Counted from the first letter of the stretch, positions 43,493 through 52,709 are shown. The stretch: DNA of 64,000 nucleotides from Paractinoplanes brasiliensis (GCF_004362215.1 NZ_SNWR01000001.1:372001-436000); one strand, 5' to 3'. The notes: a model not told the origin generated them from the letters alone. Numbers and translations are program-made.

Positions 43493-44899
43493 ATGAACCG
43501 CTATCCGCTGCGGGTCGAGGCCCGCCGTGACCCGGCGCTGAGCCGCTGGTTGTGGCTCGTCAAATGGCTGCTTCTCATCCCGCACTACATCGTCCTGGCG
43601 GTGCTGTGGACCGGCGCGGTGGTGCTCACTCTGGTGGCCTACCTGGCCGTACTGTTCACCGGCCGCTACCCGGCGCCGATACGCGCCTACAACCTCGGCG
43701 TGCTGCGCTGGAGCTGGCGCGTCGGCTACTACGGCTACCAAGCCCTCGGCACCGACACGTACCCGCCCTTCACGTTCGCCGACGACCCGGACCACCCGGC
43801 GCGGCTGCACCTCGAACCGGAGGAATCACCGCCGCGTTGGCTCCCCCTGGTCGCCTGGCTGTTCGCGATCCCGCACCTGCTCATCCTGGGAGCCCTGACG
43901 GTCGCCGGCACTCGCGACAACGACACCCGGATCAGCGTCCTCGGCGCAGTGGTGCTCGTCGGTGGCCTGGCCCTGCTGTTCACCGGTCGTTTCCCCCTCG
44001 GGCTGCACGACCTGCTCGTCGGCATCGCCCGGTGGAACCTGCGGGTCGTCGCCTACCTGATGCTGCTCACCCACCGCTACCCACCGTTCCGCCTGGACCA
44101 GGGCTCGGTGGAGGAGCCCGACCCCACGACGCCACCCAGCGCCCCGCACCAGCGGGCCAGTTCGACCGCCGGGTCCGTCGTCGCGCTGGTCGCCGGCGTG
44201 CTCCTGCTCGCCCCTGCCGCCGGGCTCGGCATCGGGGGTGGGGCGCTGCTGGGCCTCGACTCGGCACGCGACCGCAACGGCTACGTGACCTCGCCGACCC
44301 TGCAACTGAGCACGGCCACTGCCGCCGTCACCGCGGAGAATCTCCGGATCACCGACACCGCGTTCTGGACGCGCACCGCTGCCGATGTCGGCGGGCTGCG
44401 CGTGACCGCGGCCTCCCCGACTGGTGACGCGTTGTTCATCGGTATCGCACGCGAGGAGTCGGTCGACGCGTGGCTCGCCGGCACCGCACACGACCAGCTG
44501 ATCGGGTTCGATTCCGGAGCGGGACGCTACGACCGCGCCCCGGGCGCCATCAGCGTGGTCGCCGATCCGGCCGCGCAGCCGTTCTGGCTGGCCACCGGCA
44601 CGGGTTCGGGCGCCACCTTGAACTGGAACGTGGTTGACGGCGACTACGCCGTCGTCGTGGCCAACCTCGACGGCACGCCCGGCGTGGCCGCCGACGTGGA
44701 AGGCGCCGTCCAGATCCCCGACCTGACCGGCCTGGGCGCGGGGCTGCTGACCACGGGCATCGTGCTCGGCCTGGTCGCGATCGGCCTGATCGTGCTCGGC
44801 GGCGTCGGCATCGGACGCCGGCACAGCCCACCACCACCGGCCGCCGGCCCGACCGGCCCGGCGCCGCAGCAAACTCCTCCGGTTCCCGTGAGGACGTGA
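43493..44899 (+). CDS. DUF4389 membrane protein
   Basis: This 468-aa protein has two DUF4389 repeats in the first 215 residues: LVKWLLLIPHYIVLAVLWTGAVV...LFTGRYPAPI and LVAWLFAIPHLLILGALTVAG...LFTGRFPLGL, each with two or three membrane helices. A further helix lies near 225-250. An extracellular beta-rich domain of about 200 residues follows, then a last helix (LLTTGIVLGLVAIGLIVLGGVGIG) and a proline-rich tail. The function is unknown. GGGAGGGGACA precedes the ATG. A strong terminator follows the stop. Confidence 0.85.
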   Translation: MNRYPLRVEARRDPALSRWLWLVKWLLLIPHYIVLAVLWTGAVVLTLVAYLAVLFTGRYPAPIRAYNLGVLRWSWRVGYYGYQALGTDTYPPFTFADDPDHPARLHLEPEESPPRWLPLVAWLFAIPHLLILGALTVAGTRDNDTRISVLGAVVLVGGLALLFTGRFPLGLHDLLVGIARWNLRVVAYLMLLTHRYPPFRLDQGSVEEPDPTTPPSAPHQRASSTAGSVVALVAGVLLLAPAAGLGIGGGALLGLDSARDRNGYVTSPTLQLSTATAAVTAENLRITDTAFWTRTAADVGGLRVTAASPTGDALFIGIAREESVDAWLAGTAHDQLIGFDSGAGRYDRAPGAISVVADPAAQPFWLATGTGSGATLNWNVVDGDYAVVVANLDGTPGVAADVEGAVQIPDLTGLGAGLLTTGIVLGLVAIGLIVLGGVGIGRRHSPPPPAAGPTGPAPQQTPPVPVRT

Positions 44900-44913
44900 A
44901 GGAACGGTACGAA

Positions 44914-44950
44914 GCGGGGTGCCGTCGCCGGACCGGCGATGGCACCCCGC
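44914..44950. terminator. Hairpin terminator after DUF4389 gene
   Basis: The arms GCGGGGTGCC (44914-44923) and GGCACCCCGC (44941-44950) are extended inward by TCGCC/GGCGA. The long stem has a single mismatch and no U-tract. Confidence 0.8.
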
Positions 44951-44976
44951 GCACCGGTCTGCCGGCGGAAGATCCC

Positions 44977-44990
44977 GTGACGTCCGGCCC
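44977..44990. promoter_or_regulatory. DosR-like operator before small gene 45049
   Basis: The core GTGAC-GTCC-GGCCC lies 58 nt upstream of the ATG at 45049. Confidence 0.5.
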
Positions 44991-45048
44991 TGTTGCCGGC
45001 CCGGCGGTCGCATCACCGTGATGGTGAGGCTGACAACAGGAGGCAACA

Positions 45049-45261
45049 ATGACTCGCACCTGGCACAACCTGAACAACCGGACGCGTACGACCCTGACGG
45101 TGCTGGCCATGGCCGAGCTGACGTGTACCGCCATAGCCGCCATCGACCTGGCGCGGCGCTCGCCGTCGCAGGTGCGTGGCGCCAAGGCTGCCTGGTGGCC
45201 GGTTCTCTTCGTCCAGCCGATCGGGGCGCCCGCCTATCTCCTCTGGGGTCGTCGGCCCTGA
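45049..45261 (+). CDS. Small PLDc_N-like membrane protein
   Basis: This 70-aa protein has two short membrane segments (LTVLAMAELTCTAIAAIDLA and WWPVLFVQPIGAPAYLLWG). Spacing and the ending PIGAPAYLLWGRRP are typical of the phospholipase D-nuclease N-terminal (PLDc_N) miniproteins, which occur alone in many actinobacteria. The function is unknown. AACAGGAGGCAACA precedes the ATG. It forms its own unit between the terminator at 44914 and the convergent acyltransferase. Confidence 0.8.
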   Translation: MTRTWHNLNNRTRTTLTVLAMAELTCTAIAAIDLARRSPSQVRGAKAAWWPVLFVQPIGAPAYLLWGRRP

Positions 45262-45300
45262 CGAGTCTGTTCTTCCGGGCGCCGGCTCTCCGATCGCGCA

Positions 45301-46479
45301 TCAGCAGCCTTCGGCCCGGGTTGTGCCCCGCGTGTCCTCGGTGGCGCCTCGGACGGCCCTGGGCATACGGGCCGTACCCCTCGCCTGGTAGGGAACCCTG
45401 CCGACCGCAGGCGCCGGTGACGGTTCTCCGGCCCGCGAGCCGGTGGGAATGCTGGTGCTCGGCCAAAGCCGAGGGGGCCTCCGCGCCGCCAGATCCTCGG
45501 CCCAGCCGAATGCCGGCACCGCCACCGACGTCAACGCGAGGGTCAGGACCAGCGCGACGACAGCGCCGAGCCGGTCGTCCAGATCGTCGAGAGCCAGCAC
45601 GGCCAGCAGGGGCCACACCGCGGCAATGGCGATGTTGTGCCACAGATAGATGGTGACCGCCCGGCCGTTGATCAAGGTAACGGCCTTGTCCAGCGGCCCG
45701 GTCCTGGCAAGCCAGCCCATCGGCGGCTGCCACCGCAGCACGATCAGCACGAACCCCAGCGACCACAGCGCCTGTGCCTCCGAGATGTCGTTGAGGTCCC
45801 AGCTGCCGGCCTGGCCCGCCCACCACAGCGCCGCCGCGGCCAGAAGGAACGCGACCGGATAGGCCAGCCACGGCCGCACCCGGGCAAGCCGCCCCTCGTG
45901 ATGGGCGAAGCCGGCGATCCAGCACCCCCCGTACGTGGCGAAGTCCCACAGGGCGGCGTCGGCCGTGCTGGGCAGCGTGAAACCGGTGACCTCCAGCACG
46001 GCCATGACCATCAAGGGCAAAGCCAGCAACACCAGCCCGACCCTGCGCCACAGCGCGAAGAGCAACGGGGAGAGCAGGACGAACCAGAGGTACGCGCGCA
46101 GGTACCAGAGCGGTTCCCAGACGGCGACGCCGCGGTCGCTGCCCGGCGGGTCGCCGATCGGAACGAGCCAGTAGACAAGTGTGAAGGCGTTGAACGGGTG
46201 CTCGCCATCGCTTTCCGTGGCCCAGCCGGCGACCAGCATGACCGGCACCGCGAGCAGACCGAGCAGCCACAGCGGCGGCAGCAAACGCCGCAACCTCGAG
46301 GTGACCACCTTGCGAGCCGGCCGTTTGGACAGCGAAGCGGCGGTCAGCGAACCGGCCAGGGCGAACATGATGCCCATCGCGGGAAGCAGGATGGACAGCC
46401 AGGGCCAGCCGTACAGGTGATAAACGATCACACGCACGATCGCGGCAGCGCGCAGCAGGTCGAGATAGCGGTTGCGCAC
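45301..46479 (-). CDS. Acyltransferase-3 family membrane protein
   Basis: This is a 392-aa protein from GTG 46479; GTG 46488 would add three residues but has its RBS abutting. It has about ten membrane helices. The family start YLDLLRAAAIVRVIVYHLYGWPW carries the catalytic-type histidine. RRLLPPLWLLGLLAVPVM and LWYLRAYLWFVLLSPLL follow, and YLWHNIAIAAVWPLLAVL lies late in the chain. Such proteins O-acylate cell-wall or extracellular sugars with acyl groups from inside the cell. The last 55 residues are basic and proline-rich. The target is unknown. Confidence 0.87.
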   Translation of the reverse strand: MRNRYLDLLRAAAIVRVIVYHLYGWPWLSILLPAMGIMFALAGSLTAASLSKRPARKVVTSRLRRLLPPLWLLGLLAVPVMLVAGWATESDGEHPFNAFTLVYWLVPIGDPPGSDRGVAVWEPLWYLRAYLWFVLLSPLLFALWRRVGLVLLALPLMVMAVLEVTGFTLPSTADAALWDFATYGGCWIAGFAHHEGRLARVRPWLAYPVAFLLAAAALWWAGQAGSWDLNDISEAQALWSLGFVLIVLRWQPPMGWLARTGPLDKAVTLINGRAVTIYLWHNIAIAAVWPLLAVLALDDLDDRLGAVVALVLTLALTSVAVPAFGWAEDLAARRPPRLWPSTSIPTGSRAGEPSPAPAVGRVPYQARGTARMPRAVRGATEDTRGTTRAEGC

Positions 46480-46569
46480 CGTCCGCACCTCTTTTCGTCA
46501 GCCGGCCAACACCCGGGCCCGTACTCCTTCCTTTGCTCCACAGGTACTCCCCAGCCCGGGGGCCTGGCA

Positions 46570-46583
46570 GGGCCGAAGGGCAC
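46570..46583. promoter_or_regulatory. DosR-like operator before acyltransferase
   Basis: The core GGGCC-GAAG-GGCAC has left arm and spacer as at 4310 and one mismatch in the right arm. It lies 90 nt from GTG 46479. Confidence 0.4.
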
Positions 46584-46665
46584 TGCAGGAGCGCGGGCGT
46601 TCGGCACCACATGCCCGGCGGCCGATGTCCGGCCGAGCGACAGATCCCGGCAAGGCACGAGCTCC

Positions 46666-46679
46666 GGGACGTTCGACTC
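46666..46679. promoter_or_regulatory. DosR-like operator before GH65 unit
   Basis: The core GGGAC-GTTC-GACTC has a perfect left arm and a weak right arm, as at 13543. It lies 97 nt before ATG 46777. Confidence 0.4.
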
Positions 46680-46776
46680 TGTGGTGGGGGCCGTCCCGGG
46701 TGCACGCTTCGGAGAAGGGGCGTCGAGAGCCGGATGCCCGGCATCCGCCCGGCTCCACAACGTCCGGAGGGCGGCG

Positions 46777-46863
46777 ATGACGCTTACCTGGCACAAGTCC
46801 GGACCTCTGCGAAGGCCTGGCCGCCGCGGCTTGGGGCAGCCGCGGGCGAGGAGGCTTCCGTGA
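46777..46863 (+). CDS. 28-aa leader reading frame coupled to GH65
   Basis: MTLTWHKSGPLRRPGRRGLG and eight further residues make a short basic peptide. GGAGG lies 7 nt before its ATG, and its stop overlaps the GTG start of the GH65 gene (GTGA). It could be a translational coupler or leader rather than a working protein. No family is recognised. Confidence 0.4.
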   Translation: MTLTWHKSGPLRRPGRRGLGQPRARRLP

Positions 46864-49256
46864 GCCGGGCCCGGGTGTACGCGGTCGAACCGTGGCAACT
46901 GCGCGAGACCCGTCTCGATCAGCGGCTGCTGGCCCGGTCGGAGTCTCTCTTCGCGCTCTCCAACGGGCACCTCGGGCTGCGTGGCAACCTCGACGAGGCC
47001 GACCCGCACGCTCTGCCCGGGACCTATCTGAACTCCTTCTACGAGCTGCGGCCGCTGCCGTACGCCGAAGGCGGCTACGGATATCCGGAGTCCGGCCAGA
47101 CCATCGTCAACGTCACCGACGGCAAGGTGATACGGCTGCTGGTCGACGACGAGCCGTTCGACGTCCGGGACGGCCGGCTGCTCCACCACGAGCGCGTGCT
47201 CGATCTGCGCGACGGGGTGCTGCGCCGCGAGGTCGTCTGGCGTTGTGCTGCCGGTCCCACCGTACGGATCCGCTCGACCCGCCTGGTGTCACTGACCCAC
47301 CGGTCGACCGCCGCGATCGAGTACGAGGTCGAGCCGGTCGACGTACCCGTGCGGGTGATCGTCCAATCCGAACTGGTCGCCAACGAAAGCCTGCCGGGCC
47401 CGATGCGGGACCCGCGGGTCTCGGCCGTGCTGCGGGCGCCGCTCGTGGCCGAGGGCCACCACGCCGACGGGCCCCAGGCGCTGCTGATGCACGGGACCAG
47501 GGAGAGCGGTCTGCACCTGGCGGCCGGCATGGACCACGTCGTGGAAGGCCCCTCCGGCCTGCGGTGCGACAGCGTGGCGTACGACGACCTGGCCCGCACC
47601 ACGGTGGTCTGCCGTCTGTCGCCCGGGCAGCGACTGCGGTTGGTGAAACTGCTGGCGTACAGCCGGTCGGAGCACCGGTCGCGCTCCACGCTGCGCGACC
47701 AGGTCGTCGCCGCTCTCGATGGCGCCCGTTTCGAGGAGTGGGAGGGTCTGCTCACCGCTCAGCGAGCCCGGCTCGACACGTTCTGGGACCGCGCCGACGT
47801 GCAGGTGGACGGGGACGCCGAAGTGCAGCAGGCGGTCCGTCTCGCCCTGTTCCACGTCCTGCAGGCCGGCGCCCAGGTGCGGGGCCGGCCCATCGCGGCC
47901 AAGGGTCTGACCGGGCCGGGCTATGACGGTCAGGTCTTCTGGGACACCGAGCGCTTCGTCCTTCCCGTACTGTCCTACCTCCAGCCGGAGGCCGCGGCCG
48001 AAGCGCTGCGCTGGCGCCGTTCGACCCTGGACCTGGCCCGCGAACGAGCGGCTACCCTCGGCTGGGCCGGCGCGGCCTTCCCGTGGCGGACCATTCGTGG
48101 TCAGGAGTGTTCCGGTTACTGGCCGGCGGGCACGGCGGCGGTCCACGTCGGGGCCGACATCGCCGACGCTGTCGTCCGTCACGTCAACGCGACCGGTGAC
48201 GCTGCCTTCGAACGGGACGCCGGCGTGGATCTGCTGGTCGAGACGGCCCGGATGTGGGCTTCCTTCGGCCACCACGACCGCCGGGGCGACTTCCATCTCG
48301 ACGGCGTGACCGGTCCGGACGAGTACACGGCGGTCGCCGACGACAACATTTACACCAACCTGATGGCCCAGCGGAATCTCACCGCGGCGGCCGACGTGGT
48401 GGAGCGCCACCCGGATCGCGCCGCCGCGCTCGACGTACGGTCCGAGGAGATCGCCGCCTGGCGAGCCGCGGCGGCGGCGATGTCCGTCCCGTACGACGAG
48501 GAGCTCGGCGTGCATCCCCAGGTTCGCGGCTTCACCCTGCGCAAGGAGTGGGACTTCGCCGCCACCCGGCCCGACGAGTACCCGTTGATGTTGCACTTTC
48601 CGTACCTGGACCTCTACCGCAGCCAGGTTGTCAAACAGGCCGACCTCGTGCTCGCCATGCACTGGTGCGGCGACGCGTTCACCCCGGAGGACAAGGCTCG
48701 TAATTTCGCCTATTACGAACAGCGCACCGTACGGGATTCCTCCTTGTCGGCATGCGCTCAGGCGGTGCTGGCCGCCGAGACCGGCCATCTCGGCCTCGCC
48801 CACGACTACATCGGGGAGGTGGCGCTCATGGACCTCCACGACCTGCATCGCAACACCCGCGACGGTCTGCACATCGCGTCGCTGGCCGGGGTCTGGCTCT
48901 CGCTGGTCGCGGGACTGGGTGGCCTGCGGGACCACGACGGCGTGCTGTCGTTCGCCCCGCGTCTGCCCGAGGGCCTTGATCGGCTGGCTTTCGCCCTGTT
49001 GTGGCACGGTCTCCGGGTGGGCGTGGAGATCCGCCCGCACGAGGCTGTGTACTCCCTGCGTGCCGGCGACGACGGCGACGCTGAGCTGGAACTCCGGCAT
49101 CACAACGAACCACTGCTGCTGACCACGAACGCCCCGGTGACCCGGCCCATACCCGCCGCGGGCCCGCTCACGCCCGAGCCGGTCCAACCGGCCGGTCGCG
49201 AGCCCATCCGTCGTCGCGCCGAGCCGCACAGCCCGCCCGAACCTCGAAGGAGGTGA
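46860..49256 (+). CDS. Glycoside hydrolase family 65 (disaccharide phosphorylase)
   Basis: This 798-aa GH65 protein has an N-terminal beta-sandwich (ESLFALSNGHLGLRGNLDEADPHALPGTYLNSFYE). The (alpha/alpha)6 barrel carries FWDTERFVLPVLSYLQPEAAAEALRWRR and the catalytic acid Glu488 in GVTGPDEYTAVADDNIYTN. Members phosphorolyse trehalose, maltose or kojibiose to sugar-1-phosphate, saving one ATP. The linkage preference is not clear. GH65-like sequence is also part of the M. tuberculosis DosR-regulon protein OtsB1 (Rv2006). GTG 46860 follows GAGGAGGCTTCC. It would feed glucose-phosphate into the island's glycolytic steps. Confidence 0.92.
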   Translation: MSRARVYAVEPWQLRETRLDQRLLARSESLFALSNGHLGLRGNLDEADPHALPGTYLNSFYELRPLPYAEGGYGYPESGQTIVNVTDGKVIRLLVDDEPFDVRDGRLLHHERVLDLRDGVLRREVVWRCAAGPTVRIRSTRLVSLTHRSTAAIEYEVEPVDVPVRVIVQSELVANESLPGPMRDPRVSAVLRAPLVAEGHHADGPQALLMHGTRESGLHLAAGMDHVVEGPSGLRCDSVAYDDLARTTVVCRLSPGQRLRLVKLLAYSRSEHRSRSTLRDQVVAALDGARFEEWEGLLTAQRARLDTFWDRADVQVDGDAEVQQAVRLALFHVLQAGAQVRGRPIAAKGLTGPGYDGQVFWDTERFVLPVLSYLQPEAAAEALRWRRSTLDLARERAATLGWAGAAFPWRTIRGQECSGYWPAGTAAVHVGADIADAVVRHVNATGDAAFERDAGVDLLVETARMWASFGHHDRRGDFHLDGVTGPDEYTAVADDNIYTNLMAQRNLTAAADVVERHPDRAAALDVRSEEIAAWRAAAAAMSVPYDEELGVHPQVRGFTLRKEWDFAATRPDEYPLMLHFPYLDLYRSQVVKQADLVLAMHWCGDAFTPEDKARNFAYYEQRTVRDSSLSACAQAVLAAETGHLGLAHDYIGEVALMDLHDLHRNTRDGLHIASLAGVWLSLVAGLGGLRDHDGVLSFAPRLPEGLDRLAFALLWHGLRVGVEIRPHEAVYSLRAGDDGDAELELRHHNEPLLLTTNAPVTRPIPAAGPLTPEPVQPAGREPIRRRAEPHSPPEPRRR

Positions 49257-49262
49257 GTGTCG

Positions 49263-49689
49263 ATGTCCCATCGGACAGGAGAAACGCTGGACAACCGATA
49301 CCAGTTGGGCCATCGGATCGCCTCCGGCGGCATGGGCGAGGTGTGGCAGGGAGCCGACCTGCGGCTGAACCGGACCGTCGCGGTCAAGACCCTGCGCGAC
49401 GATCGGGCCGGCCGCGGACGTGTACGCGCTCGGTGCGGTGGCCTATCACTGTCTGGCCGGGCAGCCCCCGTTCCTGGCGGAGGACCCGTTGACGATCGCC
49501 TTCCAGCACCTTCGGGAACAACCGCCACCGCTGCCCGCCGACGTGCCGGCGGCGGCCCGCGCCGTTGTGATGACCGCCTTGGCCAAGGCGCCCGCGGACC
49601 GCTTCCCCACCGCCGCCGCGATGGCCGACGCGGCGGAGCGGGTCGCTGCCGTGAAGCCGGCGACCTCCGCGTCCCTCACCAGGCCATGA
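49263..49689 (+). pseudogene. Ser/Thr protein kinase remnant with internal deletion
   Basis: The start is a normal Pkn-type kinase: MSHRTGETLDNRYQLGHRIA, then SGGMGEVWQGADLRLNRTVAVKTLRDD, giving glycine loop and ATP-anchoring lysine. Sequence then jumps, with a frame change, to the far C-lobe: ADVYALGAVAYHCLAGQPPF, ending near ALAKAPADRFPTAAAMADAAERV. The catalytic HRD loop, the DFG motif and the activation loop are gone (roughly 150 residues). It cannot be an active kinase. A strong AAGGAGG RBS is kept. It converges on the TPR-like membrane protein gene. Confidence 0.82.
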
Positions 49690-49696
49690 CCGTGGT

Positions 49697-51628
49697 TCAG
49701 AAGGTCCGGCTGGCGTAGTAGCAGTTGTCGTAGCGTGCACCGCTCGCCAGCTTCCACGATCCGGAGTACGGTCGCGGACCACCGCTTGCGGACGTCTGGA
49801 CGACGACCTGATAGCTGCCGGGCTTGAGCCGCACGGTCCTGGCGGGCACACCGGTACCGCCGCACGTCGTACCGAAGTATCGATTCAGCAGGGATGTCGC
49901 AGTGCGGACCTGGCAGGTCTTGCAGGCCGGGACGGTGAGCCGGTCGGCGACCGGTCCGCTGTAGAGGATCTCCAGGGCGTACGGCGAGTCGTTGACCACC
50001 TGGACGATGGCGGTGCCGGTGGGGCCGTTGCCGGTGCGTTCCAGCGGGGCGATGTCCCCGGTTGCGCCGGACCGGACCTTGGCCACCTCGGCGGCGATCC
50101 GCTTCTGGCGGGCCTGCGCCACCCGGGGATCCCGCGGATAGTCGGAGATGAACGCGTTCAGACTCGTGATGGCCGAGTCGTAGTCGCCGCCGGCGATCTC
50201 TTTCAGCGCGCAGTTGTACAGCGCGTCGGGGCGAGCGGCGCGGGCCCGGGCGGCACCTGCCTTCGCCTCCGGCAGTGACACCGTGCTGAGGTAGTACAGC
50301 TCCGCGAGTGCGGGGCACGGCTGGTTTTTTGCTTTGGCGATCACCAAGGCGTAGACGCTGTCCAGTTCGGGCGGGACCGCGGCAGCCTGGGCGGTGCCGG
50401 GGTGGTCGGTCATGACCTCCTGGAAGTCGGCGACGGCTTTGCGTCGCAGTTCCGCCGCTTGGACTCCGTCCGCCTGATCGGTCGCCCGCTTGTTGTAGGC
50501 CTTCCCACGTTGCAGGTACGCCTCCGCGCGACCGGTTCGAGCCCGTGCGACCAGCAACCCGTTCGGATATCTGTCCAGCTGCGCATCGAACCCCTCGGGA
50601 TCTGATGAGGACTCGGCAGCCAGCAGGTCCTGGCATTCACGCTGGTCCGCACGAGCGTCCGCGGTGACGGAGGTGAGGGTGAGTTCGTAGCGGGACTGGA
50701 CGCTCGCGTACCGGTCCAGCGCCGCCGGACAATCGCCCGCCGCGTGGGCGGCGCGCGCGTCGGCCAGGGCCGATCGGCCGGCCGCCTGGTAGCCGATGGC
50801 CCCGGCGAGGATCAGCAGCACCAGCGTCGCTGCGGCCACCAAGGGCCGGCGTGGCAGCGGGCCGTGGACGGCCACGGCGTGCGGCGGCCGTGCCAGCCGC
50901 CACGCGTCGAAGGTCGTGGTCCCGACGCCCAGCACAGCGACCGTGATCCAGAAGCCGGGACTCTGCGAGGCGCTGTGCGTGGCCGCGAACCAGAGCACAA
51001 GGGCGGTCGCCACCAGCGCCACCAAGGCCCTCTTCCACCGGCCCAGGTAGAAGTAGCCCGCGGCAACCCCGCTCGCGTTCAGTAGCGCCGCGATGCGGGG
51101 ATCGCGGCCGCGAACGGAGAGGTCGACCATCGGGCGTCGCGGAGCGGAGACCGCCGCCGCCAGCGGGTGGCCGTTCTCGTGCGCCAGCCGCTGCCACGCG
51201 AGCGTCTGTTCGCCGTCTCCCCGGCGCTGCGCGGCGGCCGCCTGCCGGATCGCGGCCTCACCGAGCGCCTCCCGGCGTGCTGCGTCTGCCTCGGCTCCCG
51301 GGTCGGGTGCGGCCAGCAGCTCAGCGAGCCGCGGCGGAACGGGATGTCCGGCGAGCAGCACCGGGTAGATCAGGTCGATCCAGTCCAGGGTGGATCGAGT
51401 ACGGTCGGCCGGACCACGGCCGGGCCGGCTCAGGCGGTCCCGGGTCGCGATCAAGATCTCGTCGAGTACGCCGAGGTCCGCTCTGCGCCGGGCGAACGCG
51501 ATGACCTGCACGACAAGCGCGCCGTCGGTGCTGGTGCCGGCCTCGCCCCGCTCGATCGCCATGATCGTCTGATGGGCGATCGTGGCAGCCAGCGAGAGCA
51601 GCCGTGGTCCTTCACTCGGCGATGACAC
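49697..51628 (-). CDS. Membrane protein with helical-repeat region, unknown function
   Basis: This 643-aa protein has a cytoplasmic helical N-terminus of about 200 residues (HPVPPRLAELLAAPDPGAEADAARREALGEA). Three membrane segments lie at about 215-315, including YLGRWKRALVALVATALVLWF and LVAAATLVLLILAGAIGYQAAG. An extracellular stretch of TPR-like repeats follows (GDCPAALDRYASV; NCALKEIAGGDYDSAITSLNAFISDYP). The C-terminal beta domain has a Cys pair (VPACKTCQVRTATSLLNRYF) and VRLKPGSYQVVVQTS. GTG 51628 is taken as start, with GGGGGAGTAGGAG upstream. Its neighbour is the kinase remnant, so it may once have been a kinase partner; that is inference. Confidence 0.75.
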   Translation of the reverse strand: MSSPSEGPRLLSLAATIAHQTIMAIERGEAGTSTDGALVVQVIAFARRRADLGVLDEILIATRDRLSRPGRGPADRTRSTLDWIDLIYPVLLAGHPVPPRLAELLAAPDPGAEADAARREALGEAAIRQAAAAQRRGDGEQTLAWQRLAHENGHPLAAAVSAPRRPMVDLSVRGRDPRIAALLNASGVAAGYFYLGRWKRALVALVATALVLWFAATHSASQSPGFWITVAVLGVGTTTFDAWRLARPPHAVAVHGPLPRRPLVAAATLVLLILAGAIGYQAAGRSALADARAAHAAGDCPAALDRYASVQSRYELTLTSVTADARADQRECQDLLAAESSSDPEGFDAQLDRYPNGLLVARARTGRAEAYLQRGKAYNKRATDQADGVQAAELRRKAVADFQEVMTDHPGTAQAAAVPPELDSVYALVIAKAKNQPCPALAELYYLSTVSLPEAKAGAARARAARPDALYNCALKEIAGGDYDSAITSLNAFISDYPRDPRVAQARQKRIAAEVAKVRSGATGDIAPLERTGNGPTGTAIVQVVNDSPYALEILYSGPVADRLTVPACKTCQVRTATSLLNRYFGTTCGGTGVPARTVRLKPGSYQVVVQTSASGGPRPYSGSWKLASGARYDNCYYASRTF

Positions 51629-51757
51629 AGAGGTACTCCTACTCCCCCGCAGATGGTCCCTGCCGACAGCCTGATTGATCCACGCGCATGCGTCCATGCC
51701 ACACCGGTGCGGCGTGGACGGCATTCGGGCTACCTGGCATCCTGCGGGCGGGTCAAG

Positions 51758-52624
51758 CTACCGGATGACCGCGATTGTGGCGTGGACGTGATGCAGCACG
51801 TACCGCGTGACCGAGCCGAGTCCCGGCAGGGAGAAGCCGCCCTTGCCGCGCGTGCCGAGAACCACCATGCGTGACCGTGCGGCGGCTTCGGCGATCACCC
51901 GGTACGGATGGCCGACGATCGCTTCGACCGTGAGCTCGACGGTGGGGTACTTCCGGTGCCAGGCGGACACCTGCTCGCGCACGGCGGCCAGCTCGGCCGT
52001 CGAGATCTCCTCCCGGTCGATGTCCGGCGCGCCGATCCACGGATCCGGCGGTGGCATCCACGCCCGCACCACCCGCAACGGCGCCCCCGACGCGGCGGCC
52101 TGCTCGAAGGCGAACTCCGCGACGCGATCGGCCTGCACGGAGCTGTCCAGGGCCACCACGATCGGCGCGTCGGCCGATTCGCCGACCGCTTCACGGACCA
52201 CCACCACACTGCACAGCGCGTGCGCAGCCAGGGCCCCGGGCACCGACCCGAGCCAGAAGTCACCAAGCAGGCCGTGGCTGCGCCCACCGACGACCAGCAG
52301 GCTCGCGGAGTCCGAAAGGTCACGCAGGACGGACGTGGGCGATCCGTGCCCGATGACCGTGTGCGCCGTGACTGCCGGAAACTCGGCGCGTACCCGCGCG
52401 AGCGCCTCGGCGAGCATGGCCTCCAGCTCCTTCTCCGCGGTCAGGTCGGGCCACACCGGAGTGCCGGGGATCATCGTGGCCGCCGGCAGGTAGTCCGGCC
52501 ACCGCCACACGAAGACCATGTCCACTTCCGCCCCGGTCCGCGCGGCCTCACGAAATCCCCACCGCAATGCACGCTGCGCGTCCTGTGACCCGTCGTACCC
52601 GATGACAATCCTCGCCCCGCTCAT
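51758..52624 (-). CDS. Universal stress protein, two USP domains
   Basis: This 288-aa tandem UspA protein begins MSGARIVIGYDGSQDAQRALRWGFREAARTG. Domain 1 has a modified nucleotide loop (VGGRSHGLLGDFWLGSVPGALA). Domain 2 is canonical (LGTRGKGGFSLPGLGSVTRYVL). In layout it resembles the USP at 7169, with a tryptophan-rich strand-2 end (VFVWRWPDYLPAATMIPG) more than the 10339/12553 group. It is monocistronic, with DosR-like boxes 48 nt and 85 nt upstream. Confidence 0.92.
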   Translation of the reverse strand: MSGARIVIGYDGSQDAQRALRWGFREAARTGAEVDMVFVWRWPDYLPAATMIPGTPVWPDLTAEKELEAMLAEALARVRAEFPAVTAHTVIGHGSPTSVLRDLSDSASLLVVGGRSHGLLGDFWLGSVPGALAAHALCSVVVVREAVGESADAPIVVALDSSVQADRVAEFAFEQAAASGAPLRVVRAWMPPPDPWIGAPDIDREEISTAELAAVREQVSAWHRKYPTVELTVEAIVGHPYRVIAEAAARSRMVVLGTRGKGGFSLPGLGSVTRYVLHHVHATIAVIR

Positions 52625-52672
52625 GGCTCACACCTCCAGATCTGCTCCCTCGGATCTGAGCCTGCGTCTGCG

Positions 52673-52686
52673 GGGACGGCCGGACC
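52673..52686. promoter_or_regulatory. DosR-like operator before USP 51758
   Basis: The core GGGAC-GGCC-GGACC has a perfect left arm and a weak right arm. It lies 48 nt upstream of the USP start. Confidence 0.35.
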
Positions 52687-52709
52687 AGCGCCGGGCGGCC
52701 CGCACGCAG

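Larger units (their letters stand above)
46489..46776. other. Intergenic region between acyltransferase and GH65 unit
   Basis: This divergent control region of 288 bases contains two DosR-like palindromes (46570-46583 and 46666-46679). I see no further gene or RNA in it. Confidence 0.6.

Noticed and set aside
43826..46744. Very long leftward frame (972 codons)
   Set aside because: It lies antisense to DUF4389 and out of frame with the acyltransferase, both of which show clear motifs. Its Arg/Gly/Pro-rich content is typical of a high-GC shadow frame.
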